Assembly (NCBI GenBank): GCA_017465625.1
Contig: JAFTVV010000035.1
Span: 1 to 37,716, forward strand
Reading direction: 5' to 3'
Origin: Oscillospiraceae bacterium
Lineage (GTDB): Bacteria; Bacillota; Clostridia; Oscillospirales; Oscillospiraceae
DNA: 37,716 nucleotides
Below the pieces are notes generated by a model that was given only the letters and a program-made list of their open reading frames with translations, ran no database searches and had not been told where the DNA came from. Every line of letters starts with the position of its first letter. The first letter of the stretch is position 1. This document shows, piece after piece, positions 25,397 through 34,460 of this stretch. Both the position numbers and the translations under genes were made by a program.

Positions 25397-26224
25397 ATGA
25401 TTTTTGCAGGATGTCATTTATCCAATTCCGCAGGGTATGTGGCAATGGTGGAAACGGCCAAATCCATCGGTGCCAATACCTGTGCTTTTTTTACGAGAAA
25501 CCCCCGGGGCAGTAAGGCAAAGCCGGAAGATCCGGTGGATTGCGCCCGTGCTGTGGAGCTGCTGAAGGAGTATGAGTTCGGACCGCTGGTGGCCCACGGT
25601 GCATATACAATGAACCTTTGTACCGCAGAGGAGAGTGGCAGGGAATTTGCCGCAAGCGTGCTGTGCGACGATTTGCGTCGTATGGCATCCTTGCCCGGGA
25701 ATTTTTACAATTTCCATCCCGGCAGCCACGTGGGACAGGGCACACAGCAGGGCATCGAGTATATTGTAAAGGCACTAAAAAAGGCCTTAGAGCCTCAATA
25801 TCCGGTGACGGTGTTGCTGGAGAGTATGGCAGGCAAGGGAAGCGAGATTGGCGGTCGTTTTGAGGAACTGAAGGATATTTTGGACGGCGTTGGGGATGAT
25901 TCTGTAGGTGTCTGTCTGGACAGCTGTCATATCCACGACGGCGGCTATGATATTGTGGACGATCTGGAGGGCGTCTTGGCAGAGTTTGATCGGGTCGTGG
26001 GTCTGCACCGACTGAAGGCACTGCACCTGAATGATTCCAAAAACCCCTATGAAAGCCATAAAGACCGGCACGAATTGCTCGGTGAGGGGCATTTGGGCGT
26101 GGAAACTTTCCGCACCATCGTCAATCATCCCTACCTGAAAACACTGCCGATGATTTTGGAAACTCCCAATGAATTACCCGGTTATGCAAAGGAGATTGCA
26201 TTGCTGCGTTCAATGGAAAAATGA
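25397..26224 (+). CDS. nfo: Endonuclease IV (AP endonuclease)
   Basis: Zinc-dependent AP endonuclease of base excision repair, 275 residues, TIM-barrel. The start MIFAGCHLSNSAG, the metal-ligand motifs NFHPGSHVG, VLLESMAGKG, VGVCLDSCHIHDGGYD and LNDSKNPYESHKDRHELLGEGHLG are all typical of Nfo. AGGAGG lies 8 bases before the ATG. It is divergently transcribed from recD2. A 21-bp gap separates it from the FHA-RodA gene, which has its own strong ribosome binding site and may be cotranscribed. Confidence 0.96.
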   Translation: MIFAGCHLSNSAGYVAMVETAKSIGANTCAFFTRNPRGSKAKPEDPVDCARAVELLKEYEFGPLVAHGAYTMNLCTAEESGREFAASVLCDDLRRMASLPGNFYNFHPGSHVGQGTQQGIEYIVKALKKALEPQYPVTVLLESMAGKGSEIGGRFEELKDILDGVGDDSVGVCLDSCHIHDGGYDIVDDLEGVLAEFDRVVGLHRLKALHLNDSKNPYESHKDRHELLGEGHLGVETFRTIVNHPYLKTLPMILETPNELPGYAKEIALLRSMEK

Positions 26225-26245
26225 TTTTGGAAAGGAGGCGTCAAA

Positions 26246-27967
26246 ATGGAATTTGTGGAATCTTTGCAAAACGCACTGCCCACTTATATAAATGTATTTA
26301 TAGCGGTATTTCGCTATGCTGCCCCTGTTTTGGCGCTTTTGATTTTGGCAAGGGCGATTTTGCCCTTGCTTCGTTTCCGTCGCGAACCTGAAATTTGGGC
26401 GTGGCTGTGTTTTGACGACGGCAAGAAGATTCCCATCACCCACTGGGAGAACGTCATCGGCCGCCATAAAAACAGTGATGTGGTGTTAGATCTTGCCACA
26501 GTCTCCCGTAACCACGCTGTGCTGACCCGTTATGACGACGGAAGCTGGACCATTGCGGACGTGGAAAGTGTGGGCGGCGTTCGGGTCAATGGTAAAAAAG
26601 TAAGTATTCACGCCATCAAGCCGGAGGATGTGATTTCCATCGGTGGAGTGGAGATGCAGCTGCAGCCCATTTCCGAAAAGCAGGAAAAACGGCTGGCGCA
26701 ATTGCGGACAAAAGCTTCCTCTTATGGTACAAGCTTTGCCAATGTGGTGCTGCTTTCCGTGTTTCAGGCACTGTGCTGCATCGGTTATCTGATGACAGGG
26801 GAGGGGCGCTATGCTGCGTCATACCTGATCGGCTTTGGCGGCATTTTGCTGTGCCAGTGGCTGCTTTTTTTGTTCTATTCCTTTATCCGCAGACCGGCCT
26901 TTGAGGTGGAAACCATTGCGTTTTTCCTCTGCACTATGGGAATGTGTGCCATCTGTACAGTGGTGCCCGGGGAGGCGGTCAAGCAGCTTTTGGCTATGGT
27001 GCTGGGCATTGTGATTTTTCTGGTGATCGGCTGGTCTTTGCGCAATTTGGAACGGGCAAAGATGATCAGAAATATTGCCGCGGTAGCCGGTGTTGCGTTT
27101 TTGCTGGCAACAATGGCACTTGGCACAGTGGTCAACGGTGCAAAGAACTGGATTTTTATTGGGGGCATATCCTTTCAGCCCTCGGAGCTGAGCAAGCTGT
27201 GCTTTGTGCTTGTAGGTGCTTCCGCAATGGATAAAATCCTGACAAAGCGGAATTTGATGATGTTCATTGTCTACTCCGTGGTGATTTGCGGCTGTTTGGC
27301 AGTGATGCAGGACTTTGGCGCGGCACTGATTTTCTTCATTGCGTTTTTGGTGATTGCTTATATGCGTTCAGGCAGTGTCGGGACTATCGGACTGGCACTG
27401 ACCGGCTTGGGCTTTGCAGGCGTTACGGCTCTGCGGATTGCACCCCACGCAGTGCAACGCTTCAAAAACTGGCGGCACATCTGGCAAGACCCCTGGGGCT
27501 TCGGCTGGCAGCAAACAAGAGCGCTGATGTGTATGGCATCCGGCGGCTTTTTTGGCTTAGGATTAGGGCAGGGTTGGATGAAAAATAACTTTGCGGCGGA
27601 ATCCGATATTGTGATTGCCACCATCGGAGAAGAATGGGGACTTTTGATGGTGCTGTTTTTAGTGCTGGCAGTGGTGGCACTGGCGCTGTTTAGCGTGCGT
27701 TGTGCACCCATGGGACGCAGCAGCTTTTATACCATCGGCAGTTGTACTGCCGCCGCAATTTTGCTGGCACAGGTGATTTTGAACGCCTTAGGCACATTGG
27801 ATGTATTGCCTCTGACAGGTGTGACTTTCCCCTTCGTGTCCAATGGCGGTTCCAGTATGCTGTGCGCCTGGGGACTTTTGGCGTTTATCAAGGCTGCCGA
27901 CACACGGCAGAACGCCAGCTTTGCAGTACGGCTTTTCAAGGGAAGGGCAGGTGCGAAAGATGAATAA
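26246..27967 (+). CDS. FHA domain fused to RodA/FtsW/SpoVE glycan polymerase
   Basis: 573 residues. One N-terminal membrane helix (about 14-34) leads to a cytosolic FHA domain (about 50-145). Its phosphothreonine-binding signature is visible: GRHKNSDVVLDLATVSRNHAVL with G-R, S-R-N-H, then VGGVRVNGKKV. From about residue 165 on there are about ten membrane helices of the SEDS family, with GAKNWIFIGGISFQPSELSKL and the C-terminal PLTGVTFPFVSNGGSSML motifs. SEDS proteins polymerise glycan strands from lipid II, with a class B PBP as partner, here the next gene (overlap 8 bases). FHA should bind a phosphothreonine, plausibly one made by PrkC. AAAGGAGG precedes the ATG. Confidence 0.93.
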   Translation: MEFVESLQNALPTYINVFIAVFRYAAPVLALLILARAILPLLRFRREPEIWAWLCFDDGKKIPITHWENVIGRHKNSDVVLDLATVSRNHAVLTRYDDGSWTIADVESVGGVRVNGKKVSIHAIKPEDVISIGGVEMQLQPISEKQEKRLAQLRTKASSYGTSFANVVLLSVFQALCCIGYLMTGEGRYAASYLIGFGGILLCQWLLFLFYSFIRRPAFEVETIAFFLCTMGMCAICTVVPGEAVKQLLAMVLGIVIFLVIGWSLRNLERAKMIRNIAAVAGVAFLLATMALGTVVNGAKNWIFIGGISFQPSELSKLCFVLVGASAMDKILTKRNLMMFIVYSVVICGCLAVMQDFGAALIFFIAFLVIAYMRSGSVGTIGLALTGLGFAGVTALRIAPHAVQRFKNWRHIWQDPWGFGWQQTRALMCMASGGFFGLGLGQGWMKNNFAAESDIVIATIGEEWGLLMVLFLVLAVVALALFSVRCAPMGRSSFYTIGSCTAAAILLAQVILNALGTLDVLPLTGVTFPFVSNGGSSMLCAWGLLAFIKAADTRQNASFAVRLFKGRAGAKDE

Positions 27968-29306
27968 AGTGGCAAAACGCGCTTGGGCGGTATGTATTTT
28001 AGCCGCTATGCTCGTCGGCGGTATGGGCTTTTTCGTGGTGGAATTTACCGTCAGGGCAGATAAATGGGTGGTTACCGCCGGTTCTCCCCACGTCTATAAC
28101 GGAGACAATATCAATACCGGTGCAGTGACCGATTGCAACGGCATCCTTTTATTAAATATGCACGATACCCGTACCTACTCCGGTGCAGAATCCATTCGTA
28201 AATCCACGCTCCATTGGGTAGGGGATCGGGAAGGTTATATCAGCGCACCGGCCATCTCCAGGTATGCTTCCCATATTGCAGGCTTTGATATGGCAAACGG
28301 ACTTTATGCCTACGGTGGCTCCGGCGGCGTGGCGAAGCTGACCATCTCTGCACAGGTGCAGACAGTGGCACTGGAAGCGCTGGGCAATTACAAGGGCACT
28401 GTGGCAGTATACAATTATAAAACAGGAGAGATCCTGTGTGCGGTAACAAATCCCACCTATGATCCGGACAACGTGCCGGAAATTGAAGGAAATCCTGCCT
28501 ATGAGGGGGCATATCTGAATCGCTTCACCCAGTGTACCTATGCCCCCGGTTCGATTTTTAAAATTGTCACCTTGGCGGCGGTGCTGGAGGAATTACCTGC
28601 ATTGCAGGAAAAGACCTTTACCTGTACCGGCACGCGCGCCTATGGACCGGATACCATTACCTGTGAAAGTGTCCACGGCACCCAAAGCCTGAAGCAGGCG
28701 TTCTGTAATTCCTGCAACTGCGCCTTTGCAGAGCTTTCGGAGCTTTTGGGTGGACAGACCTTAAAAAAGTATGCAGATGCCTTTGGGCTGACAGAGCATC
28801 AGTCCTTTGACGGCATCCAATGCGAAAAAGGCAGTTTTCAGGTGGCAGCGGACGCAGTAAATGTGGCGTGGAGTGCAATCGGTCAGTATAACGATCTGGT
28901 CAATCCCTGCAGCTTCCTCACCTTCGTTGGTGCGGTGGCAAATGGCGGTAAAGCGGCAAAGCCCTACATTGTTGCCCGGGCAGGGGACAGTTATCAGGCA
29001 AAAACCGCCTATACGGAGCAAATGATGGACAAGGAGGTCGCGGCCTTGGTTGCGGAATATATGCGCAACAATGTGGCAACCAAATACGGTGACTCCAATT
29101 TTAACGGATTGAATGTGTGCGCAAAGACCGGTACAGCAGAATTTGACGGGGATCAGGCTTCCAATGCAATGTTTGCCGGTTTTGTGGCGGACGAAGAATA
29201 TCCGCTGGCGTTTATGGTCTGCGTGGAGGGCGGCGGATACGGAATGTATACCTGTGTTCCCATCGCTTCCAAGGTACTTGCCGCCTGCACAGAAATTCTG
29301 CAGTAA
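27960..29306 (+). CDS. Class B penicillin-binding protein, PbpA-like transpeptidase
   Basis: 448 residues with a signal anchor (about 8-29) and a reduced N-terminal region that starts RADKWVVTAGSPHVYN. The transpeptidase domain has the active-site Ser in APGSIFK (S198, K201), SCN (251-253) and KTGTAE (389-394). It crosslinks peptidoglycan stems made by its SEDS partner. The layout (short N-terminal part, no large dimerisation domain) resembles PbpA of Actinobacteria more than PBP2 of E. coli. The ATG at 27960 lies inside the end of the RodA-like gene. Frames starting further upstream overlap it and are spurious. Confidence 0.93.
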   Translation: MNKVAKRAWAVCILAAMLVGGMGFFVVEFTVRADKWVVTAGSPHVYNGDNINTGAVTDCNGILLLNMHDTRTYSGAESIRKSTLHWVGDREGYISAPAISRYASHIAGFDMANGLYAYGGSGGVAKLTISAQVQTVALEALGNYKGTVAVYNYKTGEILCAVTNPTYDPDNVPEIEGNPAYEGAYLNRFTQCTYAPGSIFKIVTLAAVLEELPALQEKTFTCTGTRAYGPDTITCESVHGTQSLKQAFCNSCNCAFAELSELLGGQTLKKYADAFGLTEHQSFDGIQCEKGSFQVAADAVNVAWSAIGQYNDLVNPCSFLTFVGAVANGGKAAKPYIVARAGDSYQAKTAYTEQMMDKEVAALVAEYMRNNVATKYGDSNFNGLNVCAKTGTAEFDGDQASNAMFAGFVADEEYPLAFMVCVEGGGYGMYTCVPIASKVLAACTEILQ

Positions 29307-29372
29307 GTGCTATTGTGCAGAATATATAAAAAGCAGAATTTACAGTCTGTTGCTTTTGGTGTATTTTTGTGG

Positions 29373-29401
29373 TTGACAAATGTATTTCTGTGGGATACAA
29401 T
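29373..29401 (+). promoter_or_regulatory. Sigma-A promoter of livJHMGF
   Basis: Perfect TTGACA (29373-29378), 17-bp spacer, TACAAT (29396-29401). The predicted leader to livJ is ~112 nt. Confidence 0.9.
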
Positions 29402-29407
29402 ATGCCT

Positions 29408-29519
29408 ATCCTAAACGGGAGATCGCAAGACGATATATACCGTTGCAGCGAATGAATTTGTATATAGGAGGTTGCAAATAAAAGCTGCCTCTTAGTTTTT
29501 AAAAGTAAAGGAGAAGAAA
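29408..29519 (+). promoter_or_regulatory. Leader of livJ, unassigned structure
   Basis: The ~112-nt leader holds TATATAC (about 29434-29440) facing GTATATA (about 29460-29466), small stems ACGG/CCGT and ATCG/CGAT, and an extra AGGAGG (about 29466-29471) not followed by a start codon at normal distance. The AAAGGAG used by livJ is at about 29506-29512. No known riboswitch or T-box could be recognised. Confidence 0.35.
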
Positions 29520-30686
29520 ATGATGAAGAAGATTTTAGCAATGCTGTTGGCAGTTTTGATGACTGTCGGTGTGCTGGCCGGTTGCGGCGGCGCAGATGTA
29601 AGCGGCAAAAAGGAAAACGACGGTGCAAGTGTTATTAAGGTCGGCACCAGCGGCCCCCTGACCGGTGACAACGCGGTTTACGGTGTTGCGGTCAAGAACG
29701 GCCTGGAGCTGGCATTTGAAGAGATCAATGCCCTGGGCGATCTGCAGTTCGCGGTAAAGGCTGAAGACGACGAAGCCGATAGCGAAAAGGCAGTCAACGC
29801 TTATAACACCCTGATGGACTGGGGTATGCAGATCATGGCCGGTCCCACCACCTCCGGTTCTGCTGCTGCTACCGCTCAGAAGTGCGCGGCAGATAAGGTC
29901 TTTATGCTGACCCCCTCTGCATCCGATCCTGCGGTTATTGCCGCCGGCGATAACGTTTTCCAGATTTGCTTTACCGACCTGAACCAGGGCAAGGCTTCCG
30001 CACAGTACATCAAGGATCATAACCTGGCTGCCAAGATCGGTATCATTTACGATTCCTCCTCTCCCTATTCCGCCGGTATCTACAATACCTTTAAGGCAGA
30101 GGCAGCCGCACTGGGTCTGGAGATCGCTGTCGAAGCCCCCTTCACCGAGGGCACCAAGGGCGACCTGACTACACAGGTAACTATGTGCCAGCAGGCAAAC
30201 TGCGACCTGGTATTCTTGCCCATCTACACCAGCGAAGCTGTGAAGGTTCTGTCTGTTGCCAATTCCAACGGCTATAGCCCCAAGTACTTCGGCTGTGACG
30301 GTCTGGACGGCATCCTGTCCGTTGAGAACTTTGACACCAGCCTGGCTGAAGGCGTTATGCTGCTGACTCCCTTCGATGCCACCGCTACCGATGAAAAGAC
30401 CCAGTCCTTTGTAACCAAGTACACCGAAAAGTACGGCACTGCACCCAACCAGTTTGCTGCAGATGCTTACGACGTAGCTTACGTTATTTATGAGGCCTGC
30501 AAGGCAGGCGGTGTTACCGCGGATATGTCTGTAGAGGAAGTCAACGCCATTATGGTAGAGCAGATCACCAAGATGTCCTTTGATGGCCTGACCGGCCAGG
30601 CAATGCAGTGGAGCGCTGACGGCGCAGTCAGCAAGGATCCCATGGCTGTTGTGATCGAAAACGGCATCTACGTTGGTATGGACTAA
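29520..30686 (+). CDS. livJ: Branched-chain amino acid ABC transporter, substrate-binding lipoprotein
   Basis: 388 residues. A lipoprotein signal with lipobox LAGC (Cys 22-23) anchors it outside the membrane. The mature protein is a periplasmic-binding-protein type I fold: VIKVGTSGPLTGDNAVYGVAVKNGLELAFEEINALG is the classic LivJ start, and FAADAYDVAYVIYEACKAGG lies near the C terminus. Ligand is likely Leu/Ile/Val or another amino acid; sequence alone does not fix it. The codon use is more biased than in its neighbours, in line with high expression. ATG at 29520 or 29523 are both compatible with AAAGGAG. A stable hairpin separates it from livH. Confidence 0.93.
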   Translation: MMKKILAMLLAVLMTVGVLAGCGGADVSGKKENDGASVIKVGTSGPLTGDNAVYGVAVKNGLELAFEEINALGDLQFAVKAEDDEADSEKAVNAYNTLMDWGMQIMAGPTTSGSAAATAQKCAADKVFMLTPSASDPAVIAAGDNVFQICFTDLNQGKASAQYIKDHNLAAKIGIIYDSSSPYSAGIYNTFKAEAAALGLEIAVEAPFTEGTKGDLTTQVTMCQQANCDLVFLPIYTSEAVKVLSVANSNGYSPKYFGCDGLDGILSVENFDTSLAEGVMLLTPFDATATDEKTQSFVTKYTEKYGTAPNQFAADAYDVAYVIYEACKAGGVTADMSVEEVNAIMVEQITKMSFDGLTGQAMQWSADGAVSKDPMAVVIENGIYVGMD

Positions 30687-30707
30687 AAATAATATACAGT
30701 GATTGGA

Positions 30708-30738
30708 CCCGCATGGGGGGACTATCCCCTCATGCGGG
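30708..30738 (+). promoter_or_regulatory. Intergenic hairpin between livJ and livH
   Basis: CCCGCATG (30708-30715) pairs with CATGCGGG (30731-30738) and the inner GGGGG with CCCCT, 13 bp with an ACTAT loop. There is no T run. Such stems often stabilise the binding-protein part of the mRNA. Confidence 0.65.
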
Positions 30739-30765
30739 AAAACCCTGACTAGAGGGGAGAGAAAA

Positions 30766-31647
30766 ATGGACTTTTTACAGTACTTTATTGACGGACTATA
30801 TATCGGTGCCATCTATGCCATCATCGCGTTGGGCTATACAATGGTCTACGGCATTGCAAAAATGCTGAACTTTGCCCACGGCGATGTGATTATGGTGGGC
30901 GCCTATATGTCCTACACATTTGTGTCCGCGTCCGGTATGCCGGTGTACCTGAGCATTCCCATTGCAATGGTGATTTGTACGGTGCTGGGTATCGTGATCG
31001 AAGGACTGGCGTATAAGCCGCTGCGCGGCACGTCCAGTCTGGCAGTGCTGATTACCGCCATTGGTGTCAGCTATTTCCTGCAAAATGCGGCACAGCTTAT
31101 TTGGGGCCCTGCTGAGATCGGCTTTAACAGGCTGGTGAATGCAAAGCCCTTCTTGTTGTTTGACGGCAAACTCCGTGTTTCTCCGGAGGCGATGGTAACT
31201 TTGGCCATTGCCGTGGTGATCATGGTGGCGCTGACCACATTTGTAAACAGGACCCAAACCGGCAAGGCGATGCGTGCAGTGGCAGAGGATCGGGATGCGG
31301 CGCAGTTGATGGGCATCAATGTCAACCGCACCATTTCCATCACCTTTGCCATCGGCTCTGCTTTGGCGGCAGTGGCAGGCGTTTTGCTGTGCTCCAAGGT
31401 GCAGTCTGTCAGCCCCACAGTAGGCTCTATGCCCGGTATTCGTGCATTTACTGCAGCGGTATTTGGCGGCATTGGCTCTATTCCCGGTGCAATGCTGGGC
31501 GGTATGCTGTTGGGTCTGATCGAGACTCTGACAGGTGCATTTATTTCCACACAGTTTAGTGACGCCATCGTGTTTTTGATCCTGATTATTGTGCTGCTTG
31601 TAAAGCCTGCAGGCTTGCTGGGCAAGCAGGTACAGGAAAAGGTATAA
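30766..31647 (+). CDS. livH: Branched-chain amino acid ABC transporter permease LivH
   Basis: 293-residue membrane protein beginning MDFLQYFIDGLYIGAIYAIIALGYTMVYGIAKMLNFAHGDVIM, the standard LivH start, with about eight helices and the ABC-coupling loop around AMRAVAEDRDAAQLMGIN. I chose the ATG at 30766, after AGAGGGGAGAG. An upstream in-frame ATG at 30703 lies in the intergenic hairpin. It forms the channel with LivM. Confidence 0.95.
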   Translation: MDFLQYFIDGLYIGAIYAIIALGYTMVYGIAKMLNFAHGDVIMVGAYMSYTFVSASGMPVYLSIPIAMVICTVLGIVIEGLAYKPLRGTSSLAVLITAIGVSYFLQNAAQLIWGPAEIGFNRLVNAKPFLLFDGKLRVSPEAMVTLAIAVVIMVALTTFVNRTQTGKAMRAVAEDRDAAQLMGINVNRTISITFAIGSALAAVAGVLLCSKVQSVSPTVGSMPGIRAFTAAVFGGIGSIPGAMLGGMLLGLIETLTGAFISTQFSDAIVFLILIIVLLVKPAGLLGKQVQEKV

Positions 31648-31659
31648 GGGGGTCGCAGT

Positions 31660-32919
31660 ATGATTTTTCTGATTTGGTTACTGTATATCCCTGCGCTTTA
31701 TCTGGTGTACGGTCTGCGATTGGCGCTGGCCGGTATGGGAATTTACCTGCATACATTCCCCACAATGCTGCTCCACGGTGCAGTGTTTGTAGGCGTGTAT
31801 CACCTTGTGAAGCTCCTGAAAAAGCTTTTGAAGGTACAGCCGAGAATCCCTGCAAACGCAGGCAAGAAGGATAAGACCATCTCTGTTTACGGTGTTGTTA
31901 CTGTGGGCTTTACTGCGATGACGGCATTGCAGGGCTACGGTATGCTGAGCCGTTCTATGCAAGGCTATCTGGTGCCGATTTGTGCCTATGTGGTGCTGGC
32001 ACTTTCCCTGAACCTGGTAGTGGGTATTTCCGGTGAATTGAGCTTAGGTCACGCCGGATTTATGGGCGTTGGCGCGTTTACCGGTATTGTTGCCGCAACC
32101 TGCGCACAAAACGCTGTTGGCGATCCCTTCCTGCGACTGGTCATCGGTATGTTGGCCGGTGGTTTGATGGCAGGCGTTGCCGGTCTGATCGTCGGCATTC
32201 CTGTTCTGCGCCTGCGCGGTGACTATTTGGCAATCGTCACATTGGCGTTTGGCGAAATTCTCAGAAGTTTGACCGAAAACCTGCACGTTGGTTTGGACAG
32301 CGCCGGCTTGCATTTGTCTATGTCCAATGGCGGCGTACAGCTGCAGGAGGGCGGCAAGATGATTATCAGCGGTGCGTTGGGCGCAACCGGCATCAAGCCG
32401 ATTTCCACCTTCGTTGCCGGTATTCTGTTGGTGCTGTTTACTGTGGCCGTGGTGCTGAATCTGGTGCACTCCCGTGAAGGTCGCGCCATCAAAGCGGTAC
32501 GGGACAACCGTATTGCTGCAGAATCCGTGGGCATCAATGCCACAACCTTTAAGCTGAAAGCTTTTGTCATTTCTGCAGTTTTGGCAGGTATGGCAGGTGC
32601 GCTGTTTGGACTGAATCTGGGCAGTGTGCAGGCATCCAAGTTCAGCTATACCACCTCCATTGATATTTTGGTGTACGTGGTTTTGGGCGGTATGGGCAAT
32701 ATGCTCGGCTCCATCATTTCCACCGTGGTGCTGTATTTGATTCCCGAATTTTTGCGCAGCTTGGCAGACTACCGTATGATTATGTATGCAGTCGTGCTGA
32801 TCGTGGTAATGCTGTGTACCTGGTCTCCCAAGATCAAAAATACCATCAGCCTGTTTACCTACACCATGCGCACATATTGGAACCGCTTGATGCGAAAGAA
32901 AGGGGGTAGCGGAAAATGA
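31660..32919 (+). CDS. livM: Branched-chain amino acid ABC transporter permease LivM
   Basis: 419 residues. A longer N-terminal part (about 1-105) with two or three hydrophobic segments and a basic stretch precedes the conserved core LNLVVGISGELSLGHAGFMGVGAFTG, then GDYLAIVTLAFGEILR and the coupling loop IKAVRDNRIAAESVGIN. It pairs with LivH. AAGGGGG precedes the ATG at 31660; the stop overlaps livG by 4 bases. Confidence 0.95.
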   Translation: MIFLIWLLYIPALYLVYGLRLALAGMGIYLHTFPTMLLHGAVFVGVYHLVKLLKKLLKVQPRIPANAGKKDKTISVYGVVTVGFTAMTALQGYGMLSRSMQGYLVPICAYVVLALSLNLVVGISGELSLGHAGFMGVGAFTGIVAATCAQNAVGDPFLRLVIGMLAGGLMAGVAGLIVGIPVLRLRGDYLAIVTLAFGEILRSLTENLHVGLDSAGLHLSMSNGGVQLQEGGKMIISGALGATGIKPISTFVAGILLVLFTVAVVLNLVHSREGRAIKAVRDNRIAAESVGINATTFKLKAFVISAVLAGMAGALFGLNLGSVQASKFSYTTSIDILVYVVLGGMGNMLGSIISTVVLYLIPEFLRSLADYRMIMYAVVLIVVMLCTWSPKIKNTISLFTYTMRTYWNRLMRKKGGSGK

Positions 32920-33758
32920 GTGATTACTCCAAGAAAATTCTCCGTGTACCTACCTACAGTCTGCTCCGTGAGCAGGATGCAGATAAGCAGCCGGTACTGG
33001 TTGCCAACAATTTAGGTATTGACTTTGGCGGTCTGACGGCGGTGGATAGCTTTAACATCGCCATTGGCCCGACCGAGATTTCCGGTTTGATCGGTCCCAA
33101 CGGCGCCGGTAAAACCACCATTTTCAATTTGCTGACCGGTGTTTATCAGCCGACCCGCGGTGCGGTGCTGCTCAAAGGCATCGACACAAAGGGTATGCAG
33201 CCCAGCAAGGTGACCCGTATGGGCATCGCCCGTACATTCCAGAATATCCGCCTGTTTACAGATATGACCGCGAAAGACAATGTGAAGGTGGGTATGCATA
33301 AGGATATCCGATGCTCCTTCTTCTCCTCTTTACTGCGTTTGCCCTCCTACTACAAGTCGGAGCGTGCCGCAGACGAAAAAGCAATGGAACTTTTGGAATT
33401 TATGGGTCTTGCAGATGTGGCGGACGTGAAGGCAGGCAGCCTGCCTTACGGTGTTCAGCGCCGTCTGGAAATTGCCCGCGCACTGGCAACCGATCCGGCA
33501 ATTTTGCTGCTGGACGAGCCTGCGGCCGGTATGAACCCCAGCGAAACGGCAGAGCTGACTGCGCAGATCCGCCGCATTCGGGATACGTTCCAAATTGCGG
33601 TTTTCCTGATTGAGCACGATATGAACCTGGTGATGAATGTTTGCGAGGCTATTGCGGTGGTGAACTACGGCAAGATTATCGCCAAGGGCACACCGGACGA
33701 AATCAAGAATGATCCGGCAGTTATCGAGGCGTATTTGGGCAAGAAGGAGGAATCGTAA
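32916..33758 (+). CDS. livG: Branched-chain amino acid ABC transporter ATPase LivG
   Basis: 280 residues with Walker A GPNGAGKTT, Q-loop region RTFQNIRLF, signature LPYGVQRRLE (usually YGQQRRLE, here Val at the first Gln), Walker B ILLLDEPAAGMNP and H-switch IEHDM. An extra ~28 N-terminal residues precede the first domain strand. It overlaps livM (ATGA) and shares one base with livF (TAATG). Confidence 0.95.
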   Translation: MSDYSKKILRVPTYSLLREQDADKQPVLVANNLGIDFGGLTAVDSFNIAIGPTEISGLIGPNGAGKTTIFNLLTGVYQPTRGAVLLKGIDTKGMQPSKVTRMGIARTFQNIRLFTDMTAKDNVKVGMHKDIRCSFFSSLLRLPSYYKSERAADEKAMELLEFMGLADVADVKAGSLPYGVQRRLEIARALATDPAILLLDEPAAGMNPSETAELTAQIRRIRDTFQIAVFLIEHDMNLVMNVCEAIAVVNYGKIIAKGTPDEIKNDPAVIEAYLGKKEES

Positions 33759-34456
33759 TGCTGAAAGTAGAAGATATGCATGTGTTTTACGGTGCCATCC
33801 ACGCCATAAAGGGTGTGTCCTTCCACGTAGATGAGGGAGAGATCGTTGCGCTGATTGGTGCAAACGGTGCAGGCAAGAGTACCATTTTGAAGACGGTCTC
33901 CGGTCTGATGCATCCCCGCAGCGGCAGTATCTCCTTTATGGGGCAGAGTATTGCCCATACCGATGCCTATAAGCTGGTGCGTCATGGCCTTGCCCACGTC
34001 CCGGAGGGACGGCGCATCTTCCTGCAGATGACTGTGCAGGATAATCTGGCAATGGGCGCATTCACACAAAAGACGGTGTCCAAAGCGGACCTGGATATGG
34101 TCTTTGACCTGTTCCCCCGACTGAAAGAGCGTCGCACGCAGATTGCAGGCACGCTGTCCGGTGGTGAACAGCAGATGCTGGCAATGAGCAGAGCCCTGAT
34201 GAGTCATCCCAAACTGATGATGCTGGATGAGCCGTCTATGGGTCTTGCACCGATTTTGGTGGATCAGATTTTCAGCATTATTAAAGACTTGCATAAGGCA
34301 GGCACAACAATTTTGCTGGTGGAGCAGAATGCAAGCAAGGCTCTGCAGGTTGCAGACCGTGCCTATGTATTGGAAACCGGAAAAATCACCTTAGAGGGAA
34401 CCGGTGACGAGCTGGCCCACAGCGACGCAGTGCGAAAAGCCTACTTAGGCGGTTAA
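33758..34456 (+). CDS. livF: Branched-chain amino acid ABC transporter ATPase LivF
   Basis: 232 residues with Walker A GANGAGKST, VPEGRRIFLQMTVQDNLAMGA, signature LSGGEQQMLAMSRALM, Walker B MMLDEPSMGLAP and VEQNA, all standard for LivF. It heterodimerises with LivG. The start overlaps the livG stop by one base; AAGGAGG is inside the end of livG. A 15-bp terminator follows 4 bases after the stop. Confidence 0.96.
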   Translation: MLKVEDMHVFYGAIHAIKGVSFHVDEGEIVALIGANGAGKSTILKTVSGLMHPRSGSISFMGQSIAHTDAYKLVRHGLAHVPEGRRIFLQMTVQDNLAMGAFTQKTVSKADLDMVFDLFPRLKERRTQIAGTLSGGEQQMLAMSRALMSHPKLMMLDEPSMGLAPILVDQIFSIIKDLHKAGTTILLVEQNASKALQVADRAYVLETGKITLEGTGDELAHSDAVRKAYLGG

Positions 34457-34460
34457 ATAC

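Noticed and set aside
29295-29340. Terminator after the PbpA-like gene
   Set aside because: ATTCTGC/GCAGAAT can pair, but the stem is weak, overlaps the stop and is not followed by Ts.
29535-30812. 425-codon open frame antisense to livJ
   Set aside because: A shadow of the codon-biased livJ gene; translation has no recognisable domain and its start lies in livH.
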